A DNA stretch of 58,273 nt. Origin: an uncultured Prevotella sp. GTDB taxonomy: Bacteria > Bacteroidota > Bacteroidia > Bacteroidales > Bacteroidaceae. The DNA is taken from positions 1 through 58,273 of the forward strand of contig CAKPWR010000008.1 of NCBI GenBank assembly GCA_934196725.1, read 5' to 3'. Both the position numbers and the translations under genes were made by a program. How positions within the stretch are numbered: the first letter of the stretch is position 1; the number at the start of each line of letters is the position of its first letter. Positions 8,940 to 18,828 of this stretch are shown in pieces. The notes under the pieces are model-generated. The model saw only the letters and a list, made by a program, of their open reading frames with translations, made no database searches and was not told where the DNA came from.

Positions 8940-10577
8940 ATGAAAAAGAACAATTATAACCATTGGATGCTGACCGCCATCGCTGGTTGCGCTATGGCAT
9001 TAGGACTTTCTGCTTGTACAGACGAGTTGGATATTCCTCAGAATGGCAACATCAGTACCAAGGAAGAGTATTATAAGACTGACGATCAGGCACTAAGTGG
9101 AATTGCAGAGACATACTATCAGTGGATGTCGGGATACGGAAAATTCTTCGTATTACTCGATGCACTGTCTGATGACTTCTGGGCTGGCGGTGTAAACCGA
9201 AATATGGATGCTAATCTGGAGCAACTGAATGAATATACATTCAACTCAGACAATGATTACATCGTTGCAGGTTACGAATATCTTTATAAGGTAGTATATT
9301 ACAGCAACCTGATCATCAACAATGTTGAACCAGATACAGAAGGCAAGACACGCTGCGTAGCAGAGGCACATTTCCTGCGTGGCTGGGCTAACTTCTATCT
9401 GGCAGCTCTCTGGGGCACACCTCCATGCTTAGACCACGTATTGAAAAATGGAGAATACTCACAGGGTCCAAGCAAGCCTGGTGAATTGTTGAAGCTGGCG
9501 GTTGAGGACTTTACTTACGCCAAGCAGAAACTGCCTACCAAGACTGACGTAAACGACAAGACTACCGGTCAGCGTATCACAAGCAGTGCTGCCACCGTAT
9601 GGTTGGGCAAGGCATTATTGTGGCAGGGCGACAAGGCTGCAGCAGCCAAAGAGTTCCAAGAGGTGATCAACAGCAAGCTGTACAAGCTCTGGGATGGTGA
9701 TCTGAGTTTGATTACCCGTACCACATCCAACAACTGCTGTGAGAATATTCTGGAAGCTCAGACACCACGCGACCCTAACTATATCTGGAGCTGCGAAGGT
9801 TGGTACAACTCTAATGTCTTCATTCATGGTTATCGCGGCTTCAACGCTTATTATCTGGGAGCATTCGATGCCAATCATCAGATGGGCGGTCTTGACAATG
9901 CCGGCATGGCAACCAACACATGGGGATACTTCAATCCACGCCAGGAATTACTTGATGTTTTCGTAGCAGACGACGGAAAAGGTGGCTGGGGTTACCGCAC
10001 CACTTCCTTCCTGAAGACAGGTGTACAGATGTTGATGTCTGGCATCTTACAGTATGCTGATGTAGTTACCCAGCCTGGTTCTGACGGTATCTGGTGCTGG
10101 AAGAACCGCCTCAGATTAGAAGACGACATCTATGAGTTTGCCTATCCGATGATGGCATGCATCACACAGCGCCATACCCGCCTGGCAGAAGTTCTGCTCC
10201 TAGCTGCGGAATGTCTGGTAGAAACCGATAACGCCACAGCAACCAAATATGTAAACGAAGTACGCACTCGTGCTCAGGCTCCTCTCAAGTCATCTGTCAC
10301 CCTTGACGACATCAAGAAGGAAAAGCGTATGGAACTTTGCGGTGAAGGTATCCGCTACCTCGATATCCAGCGTTGGGGCGATGCACCTACCCTATTGGCC
10401 AACCAGGGCAAGGAGGTACATTCTTATACAGCTACCGACTATGCCGGCAATGGTAAGGTAAACAAGCAGGCTTGGACAAACTCCTCAGCCGGATTCAAGG
10501 ATAAGCACAAGTTGCTCCCTTATCCTCGCATTGAGACTGAAATCAATAAAGCCACCATTCAGAATCCAGGATGGTAA
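8940..10577 (+). CDS. susD: SusD/RagB-family glycan-binding lipoprotein
   Basis: A 545-aa surface lipoprotein with lipobox LSAC (Cys26) after a short hydrophobic signal. It shows the SusD architecture: an N-terminal helical region with YYSNLIINN and AEAHFLRGWANFYLAALWG (TPR-like), and a C-terminal region with ECLVETDNATATKYVNEVRTR and KEKRMELCGEGIRYLDIQRWG. It captures substrate at the cell surface for the partner SusC, 26 nt upstream in the same operon. The gene ends just before a strong bidirectional terminator. Confidence 0.93.
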   Translation: MKKNNYNHWMLTAIAGCAMALGLSACTDELDIPQNGNISTKEEYYKTDDQALSGIAETYYQWMSGYGKFFVLLDALSDDFWAGGVNRNMDANLEQLNEYTFNSDNDYIVAGYEYLYKVVYYSNLIINNVEPDTEGKTRCVAEAHFLRGWANFYLAALWGTPPCLDHVLKNGEYSQGPSKPGELLKLAVEDFTYAKQKLPTKTDVNDKTTGQRITSSAATVWLGKALLWQGDKAAAAKEFQEVINSKLYKLWDGDLSLITRTTSNNCCENILEAQTPRDPNYIWSCEGWYNSNVFIHGYRGFNAYYLGAFDANHQMGGLDNAGMATNTWGYFNPRQELLDVFVADDGKGGWGYRTTSFLKTGVQMLMSGILQYADVVTQPGSDGIWCWKNRLRLEDDIYEFAYPMMACITQRHTRLAEVLLLAAECLVETDNATATKYVNEVRTRAQAPLKSSVTLDDIKKEKRMELCGEGIRYLDIQRWGDAPTLLANQGKEVHSYTATDYAGNGKVNKQAWTNSSAGFKDKHKLLPYPRIETEINKATIQNPGW

Positions 10578-10610
10578 TGAATAGAGAACTTACAAAGTTG
10601 TAAGAACAAG

Positions 10611-10659
10611 ACAATAAAAAAGGTAAACACCATTTGAAGTGTTTACCTTTTTTTATTGT
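10611..10659. terminator. bidirectional terminator between susD and esterase
   Basis: A hairpin with stem GGTAAACAC (10622-10630) / GTGTTTACC (10639-10647). It is extended by A6 on the left and T7 on the right, so each strand gives a stem followed by a U-run. It serves the convergent susCD and GH78-RND transcription units. Confidence 0.9.
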
Positions 10660-10683
10660 CATACTAAAAAACTTTTATCGTAC

Positions 10684-11670
10684 TTAATCCAAATAAGCTC
10701 CACCAATAAATCCATTATTGATCAAGAAGTTATAAAACATCTTGATCCAGATGTTGGTATGGTTGGTTCTGCTCTTCAAGCCGAAACCATGAGTGGCATG
10801 ACTGAAATAATGCAACTCTGCAGGAATCTTGGCATTATACCACAACTGGAAGAGATTATAAGCTGTAGGATCCGGATAGATATCCAACTGCGGAGCAGCA
10901 GCAAAGAAAGGAACAGGATCCTTTGGCAACGTATCCTTAGGTATTCCGCAATAAATGGCAGCAATCACATCCGGACGGGTTTCTGGCGTATGATCATATT
11001 CTACATTCCAGGTAACTCGAGCTCCTGCAGAGAATCCCATCATTCCAAGATGCCCAGGGCGAACACCAAATTCATCAGCATGCTGACGGATATAGCTCAA
11101 TGCCTTCTTGGCATCAGCAATTGCGAAATCCACACAGTTAGGAGTAGAATGCGGCGTGTTATACTTCTTGGCAAGCTTACCCGCCTCGCTCTCGGTAGGA
11201 TCGATGGCCTTATTGTCCTTGGCTGTATCCACAAACTGAGCATTGAATATCTTCTGATAATCTGCCTTGGTTTCAAGCAGATAGTCGATGCGATACTTCA
11301 ACAGAAAGGCTGTGATACCATGTTCTGCCAACCATCGGCAAACACGAGAACCTTCACTGGTGATAGAGAGCGTCTGATAACCGCCACCAGGACATACCAA
11401 CATCGCCATACCCTTCGACTTATCCGGGTCTGGAATGAAAGGAGTGATGGTAGGATTTTCTACATTATATAATATAGTATCCTTACCCATTCTGATGGCA
11501 ATCTCATTATCCAAACGTCTGTCTTCCGTTCCAGGAACAGGTCCTTTGTAAAGATGGATAGGAGCCAGTTCTCTATACTGTGCATGCACTGGTAATGCAG
11601 AGAATAATGAAACTGCAAAAACCATATAACCCAATGGTCTTAATGACTTTTTTAAAAATACCTTGTTCAT
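10684..11670 (-). CDS. secreted alpha/beta-hydrolase esterase (acetylxylan-esterase-like)
   Basis: A 328-aa alpha/beta-hydrolase (COG0657 / BD-FAE type) with a signal peptide ending near VHAQ. The oxyanion motif is PGGGY (94-98), the nucleophile Ser214 in GFSAG, the likely acid Asp263 in PQLDIYPD, and His294 in HATHGFG. Related Prevotella and Bacteroides enzymes de-acetylate xylan or sugar esters, so removal of acetyl or other acyl groups from the imported glycoside is probable. It is the last gene of the unit GH78-RND-GH3-esterase, 9 nt after the GH3 stop. The exact substrate cannot be read from the sequence. Confidence 0.85.
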   Translation of the reverse strand: MNKVFLKKSLRPLGYMVFAVSLFSALPVHAQYRELAPIHLYKGPVPGTEDRRLDNEIAIRMGKDTILYNVENPTITPFIPDPDKSKGMAMLVCPGGGYQTLSITSEGSRVCRWLAEHGITAFLLKYRIDYLLETKADYQKIFNAQFVDTAKDNKAIDPTESEAGKLAKKYNTPHSTPNCVDFAIADAKKALSYIRQHADEFGVRPGHLGMMGFSAGARVTWNVEYDHTPETRPDVIAAIYCGIPKDTLPKDPVPFFAAAPQLDIYPDPTAYNLFQLWYNAKIPAELHYFSHATHGFGLKSRTNHTNIWIKMFYNFLINNGFIGGAYLD

Positions 11671-11679
11671 TTTGCTTGG

Positions 11680-14316
11680 TTATTGAATGTTTATAATGAT
11701 ATTGTTCTTTTTTGCCTCCTTGCTTGAGCCGCCGACAAACAGCTGATAGGCTCCCGGCAACACTCTCATGGTATTGGTCTGCGCATCCCATGTCTCGAAG
11801 CTTTTTCTAGGAAGAGAAATACTGATGTTTCTGGCTTCTCCTGCCTGAAGTCTGATTCGCTTAAAAGCCTTCAGGCTTTGGATAGGCCCCTCCGCATCAT
11901 CCATTCGTCTGATATATACCTGAGCCACTTCCTCTCCCTCTCGCTTACCGGTATTAGAGAGACGGAAAGTGAGTTTGCTATCACCTTTTCTACTCTGCTT
12001 CAACTTAGGCTTTCCATATTCAAAGGTTGTATAGCTCAATCCGTGACCGAATGGAAACAATGCTTCTCCCTTGAAATAACGATAGGTGCGATTCTTCATC
12101 GAATAATCGAGGAAATCTGGCAAATCGTTCACACTCCGGTAGAAGGTGACAGGAAGCTTACCCGATGGATTTACCTCGCCAAAGAGCACCTTGGCTACAG
12201 CTTCACCACCCTGCTCGCCCGGATACCATACCTGGAGGATGGATTCCACATTCTCGGTTTCCGGAGTCATCGCAATGGCACTACCCGAACAGTTAATGAA
12301 CACCACATGCTTGCCTGCCTTGTGCAACATTTCCAGAATCTTGCGCTGTGCCATCGGCAATTCAATATCCGTACGGTCGCCACCTTTGAAGCCTGGTTCA
12401 GAAACACTCATCTCCTCACCCTCCAGACTTGGAGAAATACCGCCCACGAAAACCACGACATCAGCATCTCCTACCTCATTCAATATCTGTGACTCAGAAG
12501 GAATATATTTCTTCTGTACATCAAACTGCATCACAGCCATACCCGTTCTTTGCAGGTAATCTATCTGCACCTTCACCGGGATGCCCTTCTTTACTTCCAG
12601 CTGCCTGGTCAGGTTTTGCACTTTGGTTCGTTTCTTCCAGATACTTGCCAACGTATCGCCATTAATGATAAGTCGGTAGCCATCATCACAGCCAAGATTG
12701 AAATTCAAAGTCTCATCAGCATCAGGCACAAAGGTTCCTTCATATCGGGCAGTAAAATCGGTGAGATTCACCCCTGGTGCAAAAACAGTATTACCGCCGT
12801 TGCTTAAATTGATAGGAGTCTTGAATTCGGCAGTAGCAGCAGGAGTGCCTTCCATATCGATATTGTTCCAATAGGAAGCCTTCATGGTACCAAAAAGATT
12901 GAATTTGCTTTCTGAAACTTCGCTTCTTGTTAAGGTACATGCAGGAATATATCGGGCATAGTCTCTGATGCCCTGAAGAATCGTGACAGACTGGGTTGGA
13001 GTACCCGAATAGTTGCCCCACAACATCACGGAATCGTTGGCATTAGGTCCCATCACCACAATTTTCTGATTCTTATTGAGAGGCAAGAGATGATTTTTAT
13101 TCTGCAGGAGAACGATGCTTTCTTCAGCCATCTTCAATGCCAGATTCTTATGCGCCTGACAGGCAACTACGTTCTGAGGAATCTGCGTCCATCCCACCTT
13201 GTCGTCCTCATCAAAATCACCGAGTCGGAAACGGGCAACCAGCAGTCTTTTCAGGCTCTCGTTCACCTTTTCTTCCGAGATAAGTCCCTTGGAAACAGCC
13301 TCAGGCAAAGAAGCATAAACCGCACCGCACTCCACATCCGTTCCGGCACCGATGGCTTGAGCTGTAGCCTCAGCCTGCGAACCTGCCGTTCCGTGGCATC
13401 CTGGAGCAAAAAAGTCACGGATGGCACCGCAATCCGAAGCAATCAAGCCCTTGAAGCCCCATTCATCTCTCAGGATATGACGCTCCAACTGGGCATTACT
13501 GCAGCAAGGAGCACCGTCTATTCGCTGATAGGCGCACATCACCTCTGCCACATGGGCATCCTGTACCAGCGATTTGAAAGCAGGCAGATAGGTTTCCCAT
13601 AAATCTCGCTGGGGTAAGTTCTCGATGTTGAATTGATGACGATTCCATTCCGGACCGCTATGCACCGCAAAATGCTTGGCACAAGCCAGAAGTTTCATGT
13701 AGTTTCCACTCTTGTCAGATGAAGATGCTGCCAGCGGCTTTCCATCCATGCTCTGTCCCTGCAGACCATTCACCACAGCCAGTCCCATCCTCGTGGTGAG
13801 ATAAGGATCTTCACCATAGGTTTCCTGTCCTCTACCCCATCTTGGATCACGGAAGATGTTGATATTAGGAGTCCAGAAGCTCAGACTCTGGTAGCGCTTG
13901 ATGTCGCCGGACAGCTTAGCCTCCTGCGCCTTGGCTCTAGCCTCATCACTTACAGCCGTAAACACCTGATACAGCAGTTCATCATCAAATGAAGCAGCCA
14001 TACCTATGGTTGCCGGGAAAACGGTGGCATAACCATTGCGTGCCACACCATGCAATGCCTCGTTCCACCATTGGAATTGTGGAATTCCCAATCTCGATAT
14101 GGCAGGAGAATTATCCATCATCAGTTGGGTTTTCTCTTCCAATGTAAGACGAGACAGCAGATCTTCTGCCCTGGCCTCAGCCGTCAATATCGGATTTTGA
14201 TACGGAAGAAGCTGCTGTGTAGCCTTGCCAGCCTGCTTTTGCTGGGCAAAGGCAGGCTGATAACACAACAATGCTGAAGATACAAAAACTATCGATAAGA
14301 TTCTATTCTTTTTCAT
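11680..14316 (-). CDS. GH3 glycosidase with PA14 insert, beta-xylosidase-like
   Basis: An 878-aa secreted enzyme starting at MKKNRILSIV (ATG at 14316; the frame continues to a TTG at 14325). Signal peptide, then a GH3 N-terminal TIM barrel (LTLEEKTQLM) with nucleophile Asp295 in IASDCGAI. The SDCGA form is typical of beta-xylosidase-type GH3 members, unlike the TTDW form of the GH3 at 22376. A PA14 domain (GTFVPDADETLNFNLGCDDG region) interrupts the GH3 C-terminal domain, and a fibronectin-III-like domain ends the protein (YIRRMDD...). It lies between tolC and the esterase with 9-18 nt gaps. It probably acts in the periplasm on beta-xylosides or related beta-glycosides; the specificity is inferred. 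Confidence 0.88.
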   Translation of the reverse strand: MKKNRILSIVFVSSALLCYQPAFAQQKQAGKATQQLLPYQNPILTAEARAEDLLSRLTLEEKTQLMMDNSPAISRLGIPQFQWWNEALHGVARNGYATVFPATIGMAASFDDELLYQVFTAVSDEARAKAQEAKLSGDIKRYQSLSFWTPNINIFRDPRWGRGQETYGEDPYLTTRMGLAVVNGLQGQSMDGKPLAASSSDKSGNYMKLLACAKHFAVHSGPEWNRHQFNIENLPQRDLWETYLPAFKSLVQDAHVAEVMCAYQRIDGAPCCSNAQLERHILRDEWGFKGLIASDCGAIRDFFAPGCHGTAGSQAEATAQAIGAGTDVECGAVYASLPEAVSKGLISEEKVNESLKRLLVARFRLGDFDEDDKVGWTQIPQNVVACQAHKNLALKMAEESIVLLQNKNHLLPLNKNQKIVVMGPNANDSVMLWGNYSGTPTQSVTILQGIRDYARYIPACTLTRSEVSESKFNLFGTMKASYWNNIDMEGTPAATAEFKTPINLSNGGNTVFAPGVNLTDFTARYEGTFVPDADETLNFNLGCDDGYRLIINGDTLASIWKKRTKVQNLTRQLEVKKGIPVKVQIDYLQRTGMAVMQFDVQKKYIPSESQILNEVGDADVVVFVGGISPSLEGEEMSVSEPGFKGGDRTDIELPMAQRKILEMLHKAGKHVVFINCSGSAIAMTPETENVESILQVWYPGEQGGEAVAKVLFGEVNPSGKLPVTFYRSVNDLPDFLDYSMKNRTYRYFKGEALFPFGHGLSYTTFEYGKPKLKQSRKGDSKLTFRLSNTGKREGEEVAQVYIRRMDDAEGPIQSLKAFKRIRLQAGEARNISISLPRKSFETWDAQTNTMRVLPGAYQLFVGGSSKEAKKNNIIINIQ

Positions 14317-14334
14317 GATAATCAAACTTTTAGT

Positions 14335-15645
14335 TTATTCACCCATCAGTTTCTTATATTCACTCTCATAAATCTTATATTGTGTCTTTGCCTCTATCAG
14401 GTTACTCGAAGCTTCCTGCCACTGACTGTGGGCATCGAGAAGATCGGTAAGGGTAGCCATGGAATTATCAAAACGCAATCGCAGATTCTTCAGGTTGTCG
14501 GTGGCTTGGGTCAGTCCACGCTCGGCTGTTTCGATGAGGCGGTAACTGTCCTGCACATTGAGCAATGCCTGCTGGTTCTGGATGCCGAGCAATCGGGCAT
14601 TCTTCTGCAAGTCGAGCTGGGCATTCTGCAAGTCAAACTTAGCCTTTCTGATGCGCTTCGCCTCCTTGCCCCAATGCCACAAAGGCACAGACACGGTTGC
14701 CATCAGCACCGGAGCACCACCGGAAATCTCACTCTTGTAGGAGTAACCCTCCTGCTGACCTTTCATATATGCCCAACCATATTGGGAATACTGGGCTACA
14801 AGTGCCACGGTTGGCAGGTAGCCGGCTCGTGCCTTCCTGATCTCCAGTTCCTTCGCCTTGATGCCCTGCTGCAAGAGCTGGTATTCTGGACGGGAAGTCA
14901 AGGAGGTATTGGCTGATACGATGGATGGATCAACAGATGGAGAGGTGATAGATGCCAGATCCTTGTCGTCTACATCCAGCAGGGTCTTCAAGTCCAGTCC
15001 CAGCGATGCACAAAGCGACATGCGGCACAGTTCCACTCCATTTCTTGCTTTCTTCAGATTATACTCTATCTGTGAACGCTTGGCATCGATACGCAGCAAA
15101 TCGCTGTTGGTTGCCATCTCTACGCCCACCGAGAGCTTAATCATTGAGGCAAGAGAATCCATCTGCATCATATAAGCTTCAAGCATATTCACCTTGCTTC
15201 TTACGGCAAGATAAGAGAAATAAGCCTTGTCGGCATCATAGAGCACATCTCTGCGGGTCTTCTCCTGCTGAATTTTCTGAACTTCCACCCCCACCTGTGC
15301 CAACTTATTACCCGTGGTCAGCTGACCGCCGGTATAAACAGGCAAGGTAAGCGAGATTCCTGCCATATAGGTACCCTTCATCTGCAGGGTCATGGCATCA
15401 GAAATCTTGGTATCCTTCATCAGAACATCCATCAGGCTGGCATCAATATCAGGCATATAGCTCGCCTTGGCTATCTCCTGGTCGAGTACTGCCTGCTGCA
15501 AGGCATTGCCCTGTTTCCTGATGTCTTCGCTGTTTTGCAAAGCAAGCTGATGGCAGACAGCCTGGGAGAGTTTGATGCTCCCCGGCTGCTGCGCATAACT
15601 AACAAAACAACTTATTAAACCAATAAATACTAATATTTTCTTCAT
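14335..15645 (-). CDS. TolC-family outer-membrane efflux protein
   Basis: A 436-aa outer-membrane factor with a signal peptide (VSYAQQPGSIKLSQAV). It has two repeated OEP domains: long amphipathic helices such as TRRDVLYDADKAYFSYLAV, the duplicated LEIRKARAGYLPTVAL type, and a C-terminal helix LTDLLDAHSQWQEASSNLIE. It forms the exit duct of the tripartite pump. Its ATG overlaps the stop of the RND gene by 4 nt (ATGA), indicating translational coupling. The pump genes sit inside a glycosidase operon, which is unusual. Confidence 0.92.
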   Translation of the reverse strand: MKKILVFIGLISCFVSYAQQPGSIKLSQAVCHQLALQNSEDIRKQGNALQQAVLDQEIAKASYMPDIDASLMDVLMKDTKISDAMTLQMKGTYMAGISLTLPVYTGGQLTTGNKLAQVGVEVQKIQQEKTRRDVLYDADKAYFSYLAVRSKVNMLEAYMMQMDSLASMIKLSVGVEMATNSDLLRIDAKRSQIEYNLKKARNGVELCRMSLCASLGLDLKTLLDVDDKDLASITSPSVDPSIVSANTSLTSRPEYQLLQQGIKAKELEIRKARAGYLPTVALVAQYSQYGWAYMKGQQEGYSYKSEISGGAPVLMATVSVPLWHWGKEAKRIRKAKFDLQNAQLDLQKNARLLGIQNQQALLNVQDSYRLIETAERGLTQATDNLKNLRLRFDNSMATLTDLLDAHSQWQEASSNLIEAKTQYKIYESEYKKLMGE

Positions 15646-18600
15646 GACAACTTTGGCTTTGATATATGATAAAATGCGGTATAGAACAGTGGCAGAAGGG
15701 CAAGGGTGATGATGGTACCCATAGCCAGACCACTCATGATGGTAACTGCCATTGCCGAATACATAGGGTCGGTGATAAGAGGCAACATACCCAGGATGGT
15801 GGTCAGACTCGCCATGATTACCGGACGGGTTCTGCTCACGGTGGCATTCACCACGGCATCGTAAGGATGCATTCCCTCGTTGGTAAGTCGGGTGATTTCA
15901 TCCACCAGCACAATACCATTCTTCACCATCATACCCATCAGACCCATGAAACCGATAATCGCCATAAAGGTAAATGGCGAACCGCTCAGCAACAGGGCTG
16001 GAGCAATACCGCACAGGGTGAATGGGAAACACATCAGGATGAGGATCACCTTCTTCCACTTGCCGAAGAGCAGCAGGAGGATAGAAAGGATGATGAACAT
16101 CGTGAGCGGACTGTACTTGATGAGGTTGTCGGTAGATGAAGACTGTGCTTCCTGTTCACCAATCCACTTCATCGAATAGCCTTCAGGCAGATGAATCTTC
16201 TCAATCTCTGGCTTGATGCTCTCCAACACCTTGCTTGGGGTAGCAGCCCACTGTTCAAAGTCAGGGTCGCATTCAGCCTCAATATGTCGCTGTCCATCTA
16301 CTCTGCGTATCATCTGTTCTTCCCAACCCAGGTTATTATTATTGGTGATACTGCTCAATGGGGTAGATTTCACCATATTGTCTGCCATCTCAGAAATCGC
16401 CTTGGTACCCATCATCGCCTTGGCAGGATCGATGGCTCCCGTGTTGACGTTCATCTGTGCCCAAGCAGGAATATCGCTGATGTCCTTAATCTTGGAACCA
16501 TCTGCATTACGAACTCTGAAATTGATGAGCACCTGATTGTCCTGGTCGTTGATGACACCGCAGGTCATACCGTCGCCTACTGCCTGGAAGGAATTTCCGA
16601 TGTCGGAACGGTTGATTCCGGCACGGCGGGCATCCATCTCGGCATAGTGGATTTCAACACTCTTGCCCATTGGTCGCCAGTCGTTTTCCACTGACTGCGG
16701 ATCCACATAGCGGCATTTACGCATGATTGCCTCAGCCTGCGAAGCAAGAGATTTCAGTACCTCTGGGTCCGGACCGTCGAATGCTACCTCCACGGTATGG
16801 GTGGTCTGGATAGAGAAGTTATATTTGCGGGCACGGATGTAGCCGTCAGGATACATATCGCGCAACTGCTTGCGAATCTTAGGCAACTCCTTGCAGACGG
16901 TTTCGTAATTAGGACAGTCGATGATCAACTCTCCATAGCAATCGCCACCTGCCGTCATCGGACGAACCAGACAGTAATGAGCCGGAGCACTACCCATAGA
17001 GGCTGCCACCGAAGTAACATTCGGATTCTTCATCACCACCTTACTCATCTTCAGCAGGTCGTCTCTCACCTGGTCTGGATTGGTCTGGTCTGGAGCGAAA
17101 TACTCTATCACAAACTGCTTGTACGAGAAGTCTGGGAAGAAGAGATTCTTCACATCACCCATCAATACAGAGCAGAGCACGAGCAGGACGATGGCTGCAC
17201 AAACCGTAGTTTTCTTCCATGTAATCAGGGTGGTAATCACCTTGCGGGTAACACGCTGCATCTTGCCTTCCTTCACCTGATTACCCTGCAACTTCAGACG
17301 GAGCGGCAGGAGATATTTGGCAAACATTGGTACCTGGGTAAGTGCCAGAACCCATGAAACCAGCAAACTGATAAACAATACCAGGAAGAGATCGCGGGAG
17401 TATTCGCCGGAAGTATCTGGAGAGAGGAAGATGCAGAGGAATGCTGCCGCTGCAATGATGGTAGCACCCAAGAGCGGCATGGCGGTAGCCTTGCAGATTC
17501 GGGTGAGATAGCTTTTCGGTCCCATTCCCTTCTGCCTATCCACCAGGATACCGTCTATCACCACGATGGAGTTATCCACCAGCATACCCATCGCCACAAT
17601 GAAGGCACCCAGCGAGATACGCTGCAGGGTGGTTCCGCACACCAGCAGAATCGGGAATGAACCGGCAATCGTAAGAATCAGTCCGGCACCGATGATCACG
17701 CCACTTCGGAATCCCATGGTGAAGATGAGGGCGATGATAACGATGAGTACCGACTCCAACAGGTTGACCATAAACGAAGAGATGGCCTCATCCACCTTGT
17801 CAGGCTGGAAGAACACCTTCTGTGTACCCAGTCCTACCGGGAAATCGGCAATGGTCTGCTGGATCTTGGCATCCACAGCCTTACCTACATCCGGCACGAT
17901 GACGCCCTTATCCATAGAGATACAGAGGGCGATGGCCGGTTTGGCATTCATGAAGAAGCCGTAAGTCTGAGGCTCCTGGTAGCCACGTTCCACATCGCAG
18001 ATATCGCCAATGCGGAACTGCTTGCCGTCCATGGTCTTGACGAGCAGGTTCTTGATGTCATTCTCATCCTGCACCCTTCCGCTGAGACGAACCTGCAGAC
18101 GCTGGTTGTCATCATCATACTTGCTGCCGTCGATGGTCTTGCAGGCATCCTGCAACACAGCCATCATCTGGGTAGGCAGCAAACCGTTTCTGGCTATCTT
18201 ATCCTTGGAAAGCGTGATGTTGATTACCTCTTTGCGGTCGCCGGCAATCACCACTCGCTTCACACCCTTCACCGTCAGAATCTCACGGCGCAGTTTCTTG
18301 GCATAGCGCAGCATTTCCGGATAATCGTAGCCATCGCTGGTCAGGGCATAGAACATACCATAAACATCCATCATATCATCGATGACTATCGGCTCATAGC
18401 AGCCCTGAGGCAGACTCTTCTTGATATCGCCCACCTTGCGGCGCAACTGGTCGAAATGCTGTTCGATGTCATCCATCAGCACCGTTTCCTTAAACTCCAC
18501 GGTCAGCTGACAGGTACCCGGCGTACAGTCGGTCTTGATCTTCTTCACATCCGGCAGCGTGCGCAACTGGTCTTCCATGGTCTGTGCCACCTGCAGCTCC

Positions 18601-18776
18601 ACCTCGTGAGCAGTAGCTCCAGGATAAACCACAACCACATTACATTGCTTGATAGGGATGGCAGGGTCCTCAAGCTTCGGCATCTGAAAGAAGGAGATGA
18701 TGCCCGCCAGCAGGATTGCCACCATGAACGACCAGAACAGAGTTGGCCGCTTCATAAAGAAAGTTGTTAACTTCAT
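15642..18776 (-). CDS. RND-family efflux pump, inner-membrane subunit
   Basis: A 1044-aa AcrB/HAE1-like transporter of the expected length. TM1 lies near the N-terminus (FWSFMVAILLAGIISFF), followed by a large porter domain and TM2-6 with the proton-relay region GMLVDNSIVVIDG in TM4. A second porter domain and TM8-12 (ILSILLLLFGKW, GMMVKNGIVLVDEI) follow. It exports hydrophobic or amphipathic small molecules using the proton gradient, with the adaptor at 18829 and the TolC at 14335. Its place between GH78 and GH3 glycosidases suggests it exports aglycones or acids released by those enzymes; this is an inference from context. Confidence 0.93.
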   Translation of the reverse strand: MKLTTFFMKRPTLFWSFMVAILLAGIISFFQMPKLEDPAIPIKQCNVVVVYPGATAHEVELQVAQTMEDQLRTLPDVKKIKTDCTPGTCQLTVEFKETVLMDDIEQHFDQLRRKVGDIKKSLPQGCYEPIVIDDMMDVYGMFYALTSDGYDYPEMLRYAKKLRREILTVKGVKRVVIAGDRKEVINITLSKDKIARNGLLPTQMMAVLQDACKTIDGSKYDDDNQRLQVRLSGRVQDENDIKNLLVKTMDGKQFRIGDICDVERGYQEPQTYGFFMNAKPAIALCISMDKGVIVPDVGKAVDAKIQQTIADFPVGLGTQKVFFQPDKVDEAISSFMVNLLESVLIVIIALIFTMGFRSGVIIGAGLILTIAGSFPILLVCGTTLQRISLGAFIVAMGMLVDNSIVVIDGILVDRQKGMGPKSYLTRICKATAMPLLGATIIAAAAFLCIFLSPDTSGEYSRDLFLVLFISLLVSWVLALTQVPMFAKYLLPLRLKLQGNQVKEGKMQRVTRKVITTLITWKKTTVCAAIVLLVLCSVLMGDVKNLFFPDFSYKQFVIEYFAPDQTNPDQVRDDLLKMSKVVMKNPNVTSVAASMGSAPAHYCLVRPMTAGGDCYGELIIDCPNYETVCKELPKIRKQLRDMYPDGYIRARKYNFSIQTTHTVEVAFDGPDPEVLKSLASQAEAIMRKCRYVDPQSVENDWRPMGKSVEIHYAEMDARRAGINRSDIGNSFQAVGDGMTCGVINDQDNQVLINFRVRNADGSKIKDISDIPAWAQMNVNTGAIDPAKAMMGTKAISEMADNMVKSTPLSSITNNNNLGWEEQMIRRVDGQRHIEAECDPDFEQWAATPSKVLESIKPEIEKIHLPEGYSMKWIGEQEAQSSSTDNLIKYSPLTMFIILSILLLLFGKWKKVILILMCFPFTLCGIAPALLLSGSPFTFMAIIGFMGLMGMMVKNGIVLVDEITRLTNEGMHPYDAVVNATVSRTRPVIMASLTTILGMLPLITDPMYSAMAVTIMSGLAMGTIITLALLPLFYTAFYHISKPKLS

Positions 18777-18828
18777 AATTACATCTGTCTTTAGTTTTCA
18801 AACATTTATCTTGGCAATATGGGGGCGA